Under the pieces are notes generated by a model that made no database searches, was not told the DNA's origin, and worked only from the letters and a program-made list of their open reading frames with translations. DNA of 64,000 bases from Caenicola sp034331105 (GTDB lineage: Bacteria > Synergistota > Synergistia > Synergistales > Synergistaceae), in contig JAXQGB010000012.1 of NCBI GenBank assembly GCA_034331105.1, positions 248,001 to 312,000 on the forward strand. The letters run 5' to 3'. Positions within the stretch are counted from its first letter, which is position 1. Every line of letters starts with the position of its first letter. Shown here piece after piece: positions 1 to 8,050 of the stretch. Made by a program: the position numbers and the translations under genes.

Positions 1-239
1 ACCCTTCCGCCGCTTCCGGGTTTTCCTTTTTTAGCGAAGAATGCTGTCGGAAGCTCCATAAAAGGATATTCGACATCGAATCCTGCCTTTTCTAAAACGT
101 CAACGATCTTTTTGCTCGTCTTGAACTCTGCGCCGGAAATTTCCGGCTCAGCAGCAAAGCCATCGCTCATTTCGACCATTTCAGGCCAATGTTTGTCGAT
201 CTCAGAATAAAGATTTTCGATATATTTATTTTTATCCAA
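1..239 (-). CDS. M20 family amidohydrolase, N-terminal part (cut by window edge)
   Basis: About 79 N-terminal residues are present and the gene runs off the left edge. The stretch around residues 30-60 reads EPEISGAEFKTSK and then VEYPF, which matches the start of M20D amidohydrolases (AbgB / peptidase M20 group), metalloenzymes that cleave N-acyl or dipeptide bonds. The metal ligands lie outside the window. I chose a TTG start at 237-239 because a strong AAGGAGG sits 8 bases upstream and no ATG does. It follows the D-aminoacylase-like gene by about 90 bases on the same strand, so it is probably the third gene of that operon. The exact substrate cannot be told. Confidence 0.8.
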   Translation of the reverse strand, partial: MDKNKYIENLYSEIDKHWPEMVEMSDGFAAEPEISGAEFKTSKKIVDVLEKAGFDVEYPFMELPTAFFAKKGKPGSGGR

Positions 240-328
240 TATTCTGCCCTCCTTTTCACATCAGACAGTTTATTACCGCCTATGCTGCAGCGTGTTTTAG
301 GATATTTATCGATCTTTTCTATTTAATG

Positions 329-1669
329 CTACCTTCTCTTAATTAGTTCTCCTTTAGGTCCACCCAGCACCTCGCCGTCTTTAACAGCTTTCTGCCCCCC
401 TATGATCACCCATTTTATTCCTTCCGGAGGGAGCAGTTCGTCAGAGAATGTAGCTTTATCACATAGCTTTTCCCCGTCAAAAACGACAAGGTCCGCATCA
501 GAACCCTCTTTAATGATCCCTTTATCAAGCCAGTTCATCTCCGCAGGGAGCGATGTACATTTTCGCACAGCCTCCGGCCAGGACAGCCCCATTTTTCTCA
601 GCATCCTGAGGGCTCTCGGGAAAGTTCCGGCAGCCCTTGGATGGCCGCGTCCGCCCTTTAACAGGCCGTCTGAAGCTATTGCGCAGTCCGGATGAGAAAG
701 ACAGAGCCGCACCTCTTCCTCCTTTATTACATGGGCTATGATCAGGCATTCCGGCTCTTCTTTCCTCAACCTTTCAAAAAGGCCTTCCTCGTCAAGCCAC
801 CTGCCGCGGTTTTGACCGCTTGCAACTTCAAGGGCCTCTTTTCCTTTGCCCCATCTTTTTTCAAAACCGGGGTCAAAAACAGCTGAACCTAGGTCTGTAC
901 AGAAAGCATCATAGGGATAACAGTCAAAAGTAACATCCGATCCTGACGCTCTTGCTTTATCGATAAGCGCAAGGACCTCTTTGAGCTGTCCGAACCCCGT
1001 CATGCTGCCTGTATGCGATATCTGGAAACGAAGCGGCCATTTTGCGGCAAGATCCAGTATTTCCTGAGTGGCCCTTATCGAAGCAGGGCCATCTTCTCTT
1101 ATATGTACAGGCACCCAGATCTTTTTAAAATCGGCCGCAACTTCAAAAAGAGCCTCAAGTTCGCTGACCGGAGTATTTGGCAGATACTCAAGACCTACAG
1201 ATAGGCCAAAAGAGCCATTTTCAAGTTCCTTCCTGAGAAGGTCTTTCATCATTTCGACCTGATGCTTTTCCGCAGGCAAATATCTGTCTGTTGCCCCCGC
1301 GGCCTCACGCAGTTTTTTGTGTCCGGTAAGGAAGCCAAGGTTGATCCAGGGTTCCTTTCGGAAGGGCAGTATTTCAGCACCCAAGGGGCCTGAGCCGCAG
1401 TTTCCTGCTATAGCAGTCGTAACGCCCTGCCTCAGGAGCGCTTTTTCTATTATGCCCCCGTCTTCTTTCTCTTCATCATGCATGTGAGAGTCGATAAATC
1501 CGGGCGAGACGTATGACCCGGAAGCATCGATCTTCTCTTTTGCCTCCATCTCATCAGAAGAAAGGCAAGCTATGGCCCCCTGTGAGATGCCAATATTAAG
1601 TTTTTCTTCTTTATTGAGTTCAGGGAGGAGAACGACTCCTCCCTGAATCACCAGATCATATACAGGCAT
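329..1669 (-). CDS. D-aminoacylase-like N-acyl-D-amino-acid amidohydrolase
   Basis: A 446-residue amidohydrolase-superfamily protein related to N-acyl-D-amino-acid deacylases. The N-terminal beta-sandwich strand (YDLVIQGG) is followed by PGFIDSHMHDEE near residue 60, the HxH metal site. HIRED and ISHTG carry later barrel histidines. GHPRAAGTFPR near residue 345 is characteristic of the D-aminoacylase group. The C-terminus (DADLVVFD) closes the sandwich. It should release free amino acids from N-acyl, probably D-configured, amino acids in the cytoplasm. It is somewhat short for the family (usually about 480-500). The start lies 10 bases after the stop of the transporter gene, and its ribosome site overlaps that stop, so the two are co-translated. 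Confidence 0.85.
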   Translation of the reverse strand: MPVYDLVIQGGVVLLPELNKEEKLNIGISQGAIACLSSDEMEAKEKIDASGSYVSPGFIDSHMHDEEKEDGGIIEKALLRQGVTTAIAGNCGSGPLGAEILPFRKEPWINLGFLTGHKKLREAAGATDRYLPAEKHQVEMMKDLLRKELENGSFGLSVGLEYLPNTPVSELEALFEVAADFKKIWVPVHIREDGPASIRATQEILDLAAKWPLRFQISHTGSMTGFGQLKEVLALIDKARASGSDVTFDCYPYDAFCTDLGSAVFDPGFEKRWGKGKEALEVASGQNRGRWLDEEGLFERLRKEEPECLIIAHVIKEEEVRLCLSHPDCAIASDGLLKGGRGHPRAAGTFPRALRMLRKMGLSWPEAVRKCTSLPAEMNWLDKGIIKEGSDADLVVFDGEKLCDKATFSDELLPPEGIKWVIIGGQKAVKDGEVLGGPKGELIKRR

Positions 1670-1679
1670 GTCTGTCCTT

Positions 1680-3080
1680 TTAGCTGTAGTTGATCATTAC
1701 TGCAACGAATATAAACACCATCTGCACTGAGAAAAGGATGAGGAAGAAGGGAACGAAGTACTTCCACCAGCGATCGATCGGGACTTTGGCAATACCGCAC
1801 ATGACGGGAAGAAGGGTCGTCGGCCAAAGTATGTTGGAGAACCCATCGCCGAACTGGTACGCAAGTACTGCTATCTGACGGGGGATACCCAGTATGTCAG
1901 AGAGAGGAGCCATGATCGGGATAGTGGTTGCAGCCTGCCCTGATCCGGAGGGGATCAGGAAGTTGATCAGGGTCTGCACGAAAAGCATCCCTTCTGCCGC
2001 TACCCACTTAGGAAGTGATGAAAGGGGCTGAGCCAGGCCGTGAATGACGGAGTCGATGATCTGTCCCTGCCTCATTACGATCAGAACACCACGTGAAATA
2101 CCAACGACACATGCTCCGAAGACTATGTCCTTCCATGCATCAATAAATATCGCAGCTATCCGGCTGGGGCCATAACCATTCACTACTCCTGCGGCAATAC
2201 CCGTTATGAGCAGTATTCCGCAGAGTTCGTCAAAGTACCATCCCTTTTTCAGAACGCCCCAGATAAGGATGCTCATTCCTATAAACAGAACAAGAAGTAC
2301 TGCTCTGTTGCGGCCGGTGAACTTTGTATTTACGAGTTCGTCATGGTCGAGCGCCATTGCTCCCATATCTATTCCGGCCATGAGGCTTTTGCTGGGATCA
2401 TTCTTGATCTTTGCGGCATAGCGCATCATCCACATTACACCCATCGTAACGAATACGAACCACGCAACTACGCGGAAGCCCAGACCCGAAAATAGCGGCA
2501 GTTCAGAAAGCTTTTGCGCCAGACCCACTGTAAAGGGGTTCATAAAAGCGGCTGCAAAACCAAGCCCGCATCCTAAAGCTACGACCGACATCCCGACTAT
2601 AGCATCATAACCCATTGCTATCGCGAGACCGACGAAAATCGGGATAAAACCAAATGCCTCTTCGTACATGCCGAAAAATGTCGAGGCTGTTGCAAAAAGA
2701 TAAGTGAATAGCGGAAGGACAAAGGCGTCCTTGCCTTTTGTGTTTCTCAGCAGGGATCCTATAGCCGCATGCAGTGCCCCGCTTTCAAGTATCAGGTAGA
2801 AGGTGCCGTAAGAGATCATTATAAAGAAGATTATATCCCCGGCATCGATCAGTCCCTTGTAAAGGTTTATGAACATCTGGAAGAATCCGACCGGAGTTGC
2901 TTCAACAAGATGGTATGAGAGGGGATCGACTACCGAACGGTTTGTAATAGGATCTGTAACTCGGTCATATACACCCGCTGGGATAATGTATGTTCCGAGA
3001 GTTGCTACTACGATAAGAAAAAAGAGAATAACAAAGGTGTGAGGAACTTTAAATGATTTCTTTACTGCCTGTTCTGCCAT
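1680..3080 (-). CDS. YfcC/ArcD-type membrane carrier
   Basis: A roughly 466-residue integral membrane protein with about 12 hydrophobic segments. An opening KVPHTFVILFFLI helix leads into GTYIIPAGVY, typical of the YfcC family (DUF-type C4-dicarboxylate or basic amino acid carriers). AAFMNPFTVGLAQ and IPSGSGQAATTIPIMAPLSD are conserved re-entrant-like segments of this family. It is probably a secondary carrier for amino acids, peptides or their acyl derivatives, judging from the two downstream hydrolases. I prefer the start at 3078-3080 (MAEQ), since GGAGG lies 9 bases upstream. A longer in-frame version adds only seven residues. The substrate is inferred from context. Confidence 0.82.
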   Translation of the reverse strand: MAEQAVKKSFKVPHTFVILFFLIVVATLGTYIIPAGVYDRVTDPITNRSVVDPLSYHLVEATPVGFFQMFINLYKGLIDAGDIIFFIMISYGTFYLILESGALHAAIGSLLRNTKGKDAFVLPLFTYLFATASTFFGMYEEAFGFIPIFVGLAIAMGYDAIVGMSVVALGCGLGFAAAFMNPFTVGLAQKLSELPLFSGLGFRVVAWFVFVTMGVMWMMRYAAKIKNDPSKSLMAGIDMGAMALDHDELVNTKFTGRNRAVLLVLFIGMSILIWGVLKKGWYFDELCGILLITGIAAGVVNGYGPSRIAAIFIDAWKDIVFGACVVGISRGVLIVMRQGQIIDSVIHGLAQPLSSLPKWVAAEGMLFVQTLINFLIPSGSGQAATTIPIMAPLSDILGIPRQIAVLAYQFGDGFSNILWPTTLLPVMCGIAKVPIDRWWKYFVPFFLILFSVQMVFIFVAVMINYS

Positions 3081-3496
3081 TTTCAAAAACCTCCATTTCA
3101 TATTGTTTTGATATGCCGAAGATAATTACTTTTAAAAATCTTTGCCCCAGTCTGTGATCATTCCTCCCCTTAAAAATATAATTATTTGGCATTTCTTTAG
3201 CATGGTGCATCAATTACTTACAGTTATAATCCCTTTTTTTTAAAAACGCAATTATCAAATGGGGTTTAAAAAGAATCAGATCTTAGTATTATCTTCAATT
3301 GATCAATATTAGTCTATTGACACTTACACATTTTATTGATGATTATTAACTGTTTACGAAAATTTTTGTGTATTAGATGATCCGAGTTCACAACACTCTG
3401 CCAGGAAAAGCACTGCGATCTTTAATGACTGCATCCAGGAAGAAAGTATGATATAAAATTAGTCAGATACTCACAACAACGAGGAGGCAAAAGTCC
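3081..3496. other. Divergent intergenic region, AT-rich
   Basis: A 416-base AT-rich gap between the divergent YfcC operon and the cupin gene. It must hold promoters for both. Apart from the extended -10 element near 3449 I see no hairpin terminator, riboswitch or convincing small gene. Confidence 0.6.
3449..3457 (+). promoter_or_regulatory. Extended -10 promoter for the cupin gene
   Basis: TGaTATAAA forms an extended -10 element about 40 bases before the cupin start. The -35 position is poor, as is usual for extended -10 promoters. Recognised by eye only. Confidence 0.4.
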
Positions 3497-3850
3497 ATGG
3501 TATTAAAAAATTCTTCTGAAGCCATACGAAGGGAAAAACTGGGCGGATGCGGCATCGGTGCAGCAGATACTTTTCCTGTGACGATTCCCGATGAAAACGG
3601 AGCTTTTATTATGTCAACAAGACTGGAACTGGCTCCCGGAGCTTCTGTGGGCTATCACAAGCACGCAGGTACGGAAGAGGTATATTTCATTATGACAGGA
3701 AAAGGCCTTTATACTGAAGAGGGAAAAGAATGCCCGGCACTGCCGGGAGATGTCTTCCTTTGCAGGGAGGGGCGGTCTCACGGCATACTGAATACAGGTG
3801 AAGTAAAACTTATCCTTGGTGCGGCTATCGCAAAAAGTGCAGTCAGATAA
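3497..3850 (+). CDS. Small cupin-domain protein
   Basis: A 117-residue single-domain cupin. The first cupin motif is visible as GYHKHAGTEEVYFIMTGKG (about residues 56-74), with two histidines and a glutamate placed to bind a metal. The second motif follows as PGDVFLCREGRSHG. Proteins of this size are metal-binding enzymes or sensors, and the substrate cannot be read from sequence. A strong GAGGAGG lies ahead of the ATG. The gene is divergent from the acyl-amino-acid operon and ends in a hairpin shared with the convergent binding-protein gene. Confidence 0.8.
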   Translation: MVLKNSSEAIRREKLGGCGIGAADTFPVTIPDENGAFIMSTRLELAPGASVGYHKHAGTEEVYFIMTGKGLYTEEGKECPALPGDVFLCREGRSHGILNTGEVKLILGAAIAKSAVR

Positions 3851-3857
3851 AGAAAAG

Positions 3858-3900
3858 AGCCGGGACTTTTCAAGGCGGATAAATGCCCGGCGTCCCGGCT
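3858..3900. terminator. Bidirectional terminator hairpin
   Basis: AGCCGGGAC (3858-3866) pairs perfectly with GTCCCGGCT (3892-3900) around a 25-base loop. It lies between two convergent genes. The minus-strand side is followed by a T-rich run, so it best serves the binding-protein gene while probably also stopping cupin transcripts. Confidence 0.65.
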
Positions 3901-3902
3901 TA

Positions 3903-4865
3903 TTATTTAGTCTTGTAGCCTATCAGCTGCCAACATTTCAGAAGAGAAGAGTCAAGTCTTACAAGTGAGGGCAGCATAAGGTCCGATTCATCCATCTCCC
4001 AGACCCTGCCGTATTTTACAGCCGGCGTCTCTTTGAATCTTGGGTCTTTTACTATTGATTCCCTTGAGACAGGGGGAACTCCCCTTCCAATGTTTTTGAG
4101 CGTTATTATGACATCTACGTTCTTTGCATTTTTAGCCAATTTCTGCGGGCCATAAAAAATGTACCAGGAAAAATCCTTAACGCTTGTTCCCTTTGCTTCG
4201 GTAAGGATCTTTGCTCCTGTAGCATCAATAAGCTTCGCTCCCCATGAATCCGGAGCACAAGTTGAATAATCTGCGCCAGCAACTACAAATACACTTAATT
4301 TTTTCATCTTTGCAGACCTGATCTCGCTCTTTGAGAGTGACTTTTCTGACAGCAGGAGTGTTTGCGCAGCCTCTTTCGACCTGCCTGAGAGTGTCCCCAG
4401 TTTTTCAAGATATCGTTCAAGGACGGCCCATTTAGGCCTGTTTAGGGCTGCATATTTGATCTTGGCTTTGTCAAGGTCTTTCAGGAGGTCCTTGTTCATT
4501 TTAGCCCAATCAGCATCCATGATCACGATGTCGGGCTTCAGCCCTGCTATCTGTTCTGCAGAGGGAAGTCTGGAGAGCCTCGGGATGTTTTTTAGGACCC
4601 ATTTGGTGTCGGCGGAGAAATTAACGCCTACAAGCTGTCTTACCGCTCTGATAGCCACGAGGTTTTCTGTGTGTGAGTCGCTCAGTGATACTATCCTTAC
4701 TGCAGGGCGCGGCAATTCAACATTTCTCTGCAGATCATCTATTATCGCAAGAGGTTTGGATGCCAGAGCTGTTCCTTGGATCATAAATATAAAGATAAAG
4801 GTCATAAGAAATATAATTATGCCTGTTTTATACTTGGTGGTCAGGAAAAAATGATTTTGTGCCAT
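3903..4865 (-). CDS. Periplasmic substrate-binding protein, FepB/BtuF-like
   Basis: A 320-residue exported protein. A hydrophobic signal at about residues 15-35 ends in GTALASKP, a normal signal-peptidase site with no lipobox cysteine. RIVSLSDSHTENLVAIRA, then LKPDIVIMDADW, and later a WGAKLIDATG-like stretch fit the cluster that binds iron-siderophores, haem or cobalamin for ABC importers. The paired permease and ATPase genes are not nearby, so it is either an orphan or serves a distant transporter. The lack of a lipid anchor fits a two-membrane cell. An inverted pair of DnaA-box-like sequences lies just upstream of its ribosome site. Confidence 0.75.
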   Translation of the reverse strand: MAQNHFFLTTKYKTGIIIFLMTFIFIFMIQGTALASKPLAIIDDLQRNVELPRPAVRIVSLSDSHTENLVAIRAVRQLVGVNFSADTKWVLKNIPRLSRLPSAEQIAGLKPDIVIMDADWAKMNKDLLKDLDKAKIKYAALNRPKWAVLERYLEKLGTLSGRSKEAAQTLLLSEKSLSKSEIRSAKMKKLSVFVVAGADYSTCAPDSWGAKLIDATGAKILTEAKGTSVKDFSWYIFYGPQKLAKNAKNVDVIITLKNIGRGVPPVSRESIVKDPRFKETPAVKYGRVWEMDESDLMLPSLVRLDSSLLKCWQLIGYKTK

Positions 4866-4889
4866 ATTTTCACCTCCTTATTTACAACG

Positions 4890-4910
4890 TTATCCACTTT
4901 TTGTGGATAT
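4890..4910. promoter_or_regulatory. Inverted pair of DnaA-box-like 9-mers
   Basis: TTATCCACT (4890-4898) and TGTGGATAT (4902-4910) face each other across a three-base gap. Each has one mismatch to the DnaA box. The dyad sits about 25 bases upstream of the binding-protein start and about 5.5 kb from the dnaA-dnaN boxes. Confidence 0.5.
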
Positions 4911-5084
4911 TTTTGTGACCAACTCTGTTTTCTTCGCCAGAGATTCCTCTATTTTTGTCTTTTGCTCCGTTAAACAAGTGGACAACAGAGAAAATTGGGC
5001 TAACATTAATATCAAGTTTATCTAAATGTTAGTATTATATATTATGTGCTGCCTTTATCCGTGTATATTCTATTCCAAATATAT

Positions 5085-5113
5085 AAAAATGGGGAAGGCT
5101 TAAGACCCTCCCC
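5085..5113 (-). terminator. Terminator of the superoxide reductase gene
   Basis: On the minus strand GGGGAGG and CCTTCCCC form a stem, with one G-T pair, around a short loop. A run of T follows at 5085-5090. It lies about 40 bases beyond the stop codon of the superoxide reductase gene. Confidence 0.75.
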
Positions 5114-5150
5114 GTTTTTATGCTGTTTTTTATCCTCGGATCAAAAAATA

Positions 5151-5543
5151 CTACTCGACTTCTATCTCCAGTGCAGATTCCCACAGGCCGTGAATATTGC
5201 AGTAGCTTTGTACGATAAGTGTGCCTGACTTTGCAAGTTTTACGAGAGCAGAACTGCTTGGTTCGGTCATTGCAGGACCGGGTGATGCAGGATCCATTGC
5301 TGCCGCATGTGCAGTGTAATCAAATTTTGCCAGCTCTATCACAAATTTGCCGTCAGTCGGCTTGTAAAAAAGCTGCATCCAGCAGATATGGTGCTCTGGC
5401 TTATTGGGATGAGGGATCTCTTTCCCTACGGAAAGACAGACTTTGAATGCTTCCCCTGCCTTTACTTTTACAGGTGCCTCAATTACAGGCACATGCTTCT
5501 CACCTTTAAAATCTCCGCTTTGTATCAGATCTCCCAGTTTCAT
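5151..5543 (-). CDS. Superoxide reductase (neelaredoxin type)
   Basis: A 130-residue class II superoxide reductase. It reduces superoxide to peroxide in the cytoplasm using electrons from rubredoxin-like donors, which protects anaerobes from oxygen. The iron-site ligands are visible in order: EKHVP near residue 15, HPNKPEHH near residue 46, and CNIHG near residue 116, giving four histidines and one cysteine. There is no N-terminal desulforedoxin iron domain, so it is the short form. GGAGG precedes the ATG at good spacing. It forms a single-gene unit with its own terminator. Confidence 0.93.
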   Translation of the reverse strand: MKLGDLIQSGDFKGEKHVPVIEAPVKVKAGEAFKVCLSVGKEIPHPNKPEHHICWMQLFYKPTDGKFVIELAKFDYTAHAAAMDPASPGPAMTEPSSSALVKLAKSGTLIVQSYCNIHGLWESALEIEVE

Positions 5544-5685
5544 TAAAACGTCCTCCGTTTCATATTTTATTTATCTTGACGATGTCCCTATATTTTTAAC
5601 TTAGTTCATTATCGGCCACAATCCGCATTTTTACTGCATTGCATATAACGCTTCAGGTCATCTTACAAATTACAACGAAGGAATC

Positions 5686-6171
5686 TCATTTTTTTCTTCT
5701 GTTTCTTTTTTCTATGACCGTTTTCAATTTCGCCAGGCTTTCTGCAAGTTCCTGGTCGTTTACATCAGAACATATCTCTTTTTTGTTTTTTTGGAGATTG
5801 CTCTCTGATATCAGCACCGGGGCACGCCTGAGATGATCCGGAAGCGGGTCTTTGACAGAAGATGGCTTCTTCACCTTTCCGACCTTTATCTCCAATTTGA
5901 CATTTTTTACTCCCAGATAGCTGCTGATGGAGCGTGAAATGATCGGTTTTCTTGATTTCAGTGCCGGAAGCACACCGGGAGAATCTACGTGGATAACTAT
6001 GAGCAGCCCTTCCTCAGAGAACTCACAGGAAACAGGAGAACTCCTTTCTGCTGCCGCAGTACCGACTACCTCGTGCCATTGCTTTTCGAGTTCTGCAAGC
6101 TTAAGGCAGAGTTTCAGGCTGTAAGGAACGCTGCCCTTGAGCGCATCGGCTGTTTTTATTATCTCAGTCAT
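5686..6171 (-). CDS. DciA-like DUF721 protein
   Basis: A 161-residue protein of the DUF721 family. DciA, a member of this family, loads the replicative helicase DnaB in many bacteria that lack DnaC or DnaI. The LEKQWHEVVG motif near residue 32 and a following strand-rich segment (LLIVIHVDSP) mark the fold. The C-terminal third is charged and low in complexity, as is usual. Its start overlaps the end of mnmG by eight bases, so it belongs to the dnaA-proximal gene cluster, where DUF721 genes are commonly found. Helicase loading is inferred from family and place. Confidence 0.75.
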   Translation of the reverse strand: MTEIIKTADALKGSVPYSLKLCLKLAELEKQWHEVVGTAAAERSSPVSCEFSEEGLLIVIHVDSPGVLPALKSRKPIISRSISSYLGVKNVKLEIKVGKVKKPSSVKDPLPDHLRRAPVLISESNLQKNKKEICSDVNDQELAESLAKLKTVIEKRNRRKK

Positions 6172-8050
6172 CTGCAGCTTCGTCCTTTGAACGCCTTTTG
6201 TTTTCTACGGCGACCCATAAAAGCTGTATGTCAGTCGGAGGTATACCTGATATCCTTGAAGCCTGTCCCAGGGTGCGTGGCAAAAATTTTATAAGCTTCT
6301 GCCTTCCTTCCGCTGAAAGCCCGCTGACAGCAGAAAAATCAAAGTCCTCAGGAAATTTGAGTATCTCCATCCTGCGGAATTTATTGACCTGACGCATTTG
6401 CCTGTCGATGTATCCTTCGTACTTTGTTGAAACAGAGATCCTTTCTCCAAGCTCCTTTTCTATCGTGCTCGAAGTGATTTCTGAGCAAACTTCCCAGCTT
6501 ATCTCAGGCCTTTTGAGAAGCTCTGCGGCGGGTATCCCCTCAGAAAGTGGAGAAGATGCAGCACCTCGCAGTATTTGATTTATCTTTTCGGTTGGAGGGA
6601 TCTTAAGGTTTTTTATCCTTTGAGTTTCTTCTTCCATCTCCCGCCACCTCTTTTGGAGGATATTCCACTCATTGTCCTGTAAGAGGCCTATCTCTTTTCC
6701 CGTCGGTGAGAGTCTGGCGTCGGCGTTGTCATGGCGCAGGAGCAGCCTGTACTCACACCTGCTGGTCAGCATCCTGTAGGGTTCATTTGTCCCCTTTGTT
6801 ACCAGATCGTCGATAAGGACACCGATATATGCCTGGTCGCGTCTCAATACCAGCGGATCAAGGCCCTTGACTCTCAGCGCAGCGTTTATCCCCGCCATGA
6901 GTCCCTGAGAACCGGCTTCCTCATATCCTGAAGTTCCGTTTATCTGCCCCGCAAGAAAGAGGTTGGCTGTCGTTTTTGTCTCTAGCCAGGGATAAAGCTG
7001 TGTCGGGTCAACAAAATCATACTCGATCGCATAGCCTGGCCTCAGTATATGGGCAGATTCGCATCCCTTCAGGGTCCTTACGGACTCAAACTGCGCTTCA
7101 AGGCACATCGAAGTTGAAAAATTCTGAAGATAGACCTCCCGTCCCTCAGGATTAATGGGTTCAAGAAATATGGGATGGGTATCCTTTTCCGGAAACTTGA
7201 TCACCTTGTCATCTATGGAGGGGCAATATCTGGGACCTTCTGAGTCAAGGGTACCCTGTATGAGGGGAGATCTGTCAAAATATTTTCTCATTACCTCATG
7301 TGTATGTATATTTGTCCTGGTAAGACCGCAAATGATGCCTTCATGCACCTTTTTTTCTCCAAAATGAGAAAATGAGTCAGGCTCTTTTATGCTCTCCTGA
7401 CGGTCAAGTATTTCCCAATCTATCGAATCCGCAAGCACTCTGGGGGTAGTGTCGGTCCTGAGCCTGCCTAGAGTCAGACCTGTTTTCCTTAAGCTCCTTG
7501 CAAGACCAGACGAAGATACCATCCCAAGAGGACCTGATTTGTGGGAAGTAAGGCCAATGTGTATCTTAGCGGCAAGGTAGGTGCCTGTAGCTATTATCAC
7601 TGTCTTAGAAAGGAAAGTCTGGCCTGTGCGTATCTTTACACCCACAACTTTGCCTTTCTCTGTCAGCAGATCCGTTACCATGGCCTGATGAACTTCCAGA
7701 CCCGGGCATGTCAGTATTGAAGTTCTGTAATGATTCCCATATTTTACAGGGTCACACTGTGCCCTTAGGGTCCTGACAGCAGGGCCCTTTGATGTGTTCA
7801 GCCATCTGAGATGATGTGTGGCGTGATCAGCAGCTTTCGCCATCTCTCCTCCCAGTGCGTCTATCTCACGGACAAGATGTCCTTTTGCAGGACCTCCGAT
7901 CGAGGGGTTGCATGGCATCAGAGCAGTGTTGTCCAGATAGAGGTTGAGCATCAGGACCCTTGATCCCATACGTGCGGATGAAAGCGCCGCCTCGCAGCCT
8001 GCGTGCCCTCCTCCAACCACTATCACATCGTATTTTTCTTCAATTTTCAT
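6164..8050 (-). CDS. mnmG: tRNA uridine-5-carboxymethylaminomethyl modification enzyme MnmG (GidA)
   Basis: A 628-residue FAD protein that works with MnmE to install the carboxymethylaminomethyl group on U34 of certain tRNAs. The N-terminal nucleotide site reads VIVVGGGHAGCEAA. PCNPSIGGPAKGHLVREIDALGG near residue 50 is a MnmG signature. Further family blocks are GQINGTSGYEEAGSQG and TSRCEYRLLLRHDNAD. Length is normal. It overlaps the end of recF by 11 bases and the start of the DUF721 gene by eight. MnmG beside recF and dnaA is a common arrangement near origins. Confidence 0.97.
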   Translation of the reverse strand: MKIEEKYDVIVVGGGHAGCEAALSSARMGSRVLMLNLYLDNTALMPCNPSIGGPAKGHLVREIDALGGEMAKAADHATHHLRWLNTSKGPAVRTLRAQCDPVKYGNHYRTSILTCPGLEVHQAMVTDLLTEKGKVVGVKIRTGQTFLSKTVIIATGTYLAAKIHIGLTSHKSGPLGMVSSSGLARSLRKTGLTLGRLRTDTTPRVLADSIDWEILDRQESIKEPDSFSHFGEKKVHEGIICGLTRTNIHTHEVMRKYFDRSPLIQGTLDSEGPRYCPSIDDKVIKFPEKDTHPIFLEPINPEGREVYLQNFSTSMCLEAQFESVRTLKGCESAHILRPGYAIEYDFVDPTQLYPWLETKTTANLFLAGQINGTSGYEEAGSQGLMAGINAALRVKGLDPLVLRRDQAYIGVLIDDLVTKGTNEPYRMLTSRCEYRLLLRHDNADARLSPTGKEIGLLQDNEWNILQKRWREMEEETQRIKNLKIPPTEKINQILRGAASSPLSEGIPAAELLKRPEISWEVCSEITSSTIEKELGERISVSTKYEGYIDRQMRQVNKFRRMEILKFPEDFDFSAVSGLSAEGRQKLIKFLPRTLGQASRISGIPPTDIQLLWVAVENKRRSKDEAADD

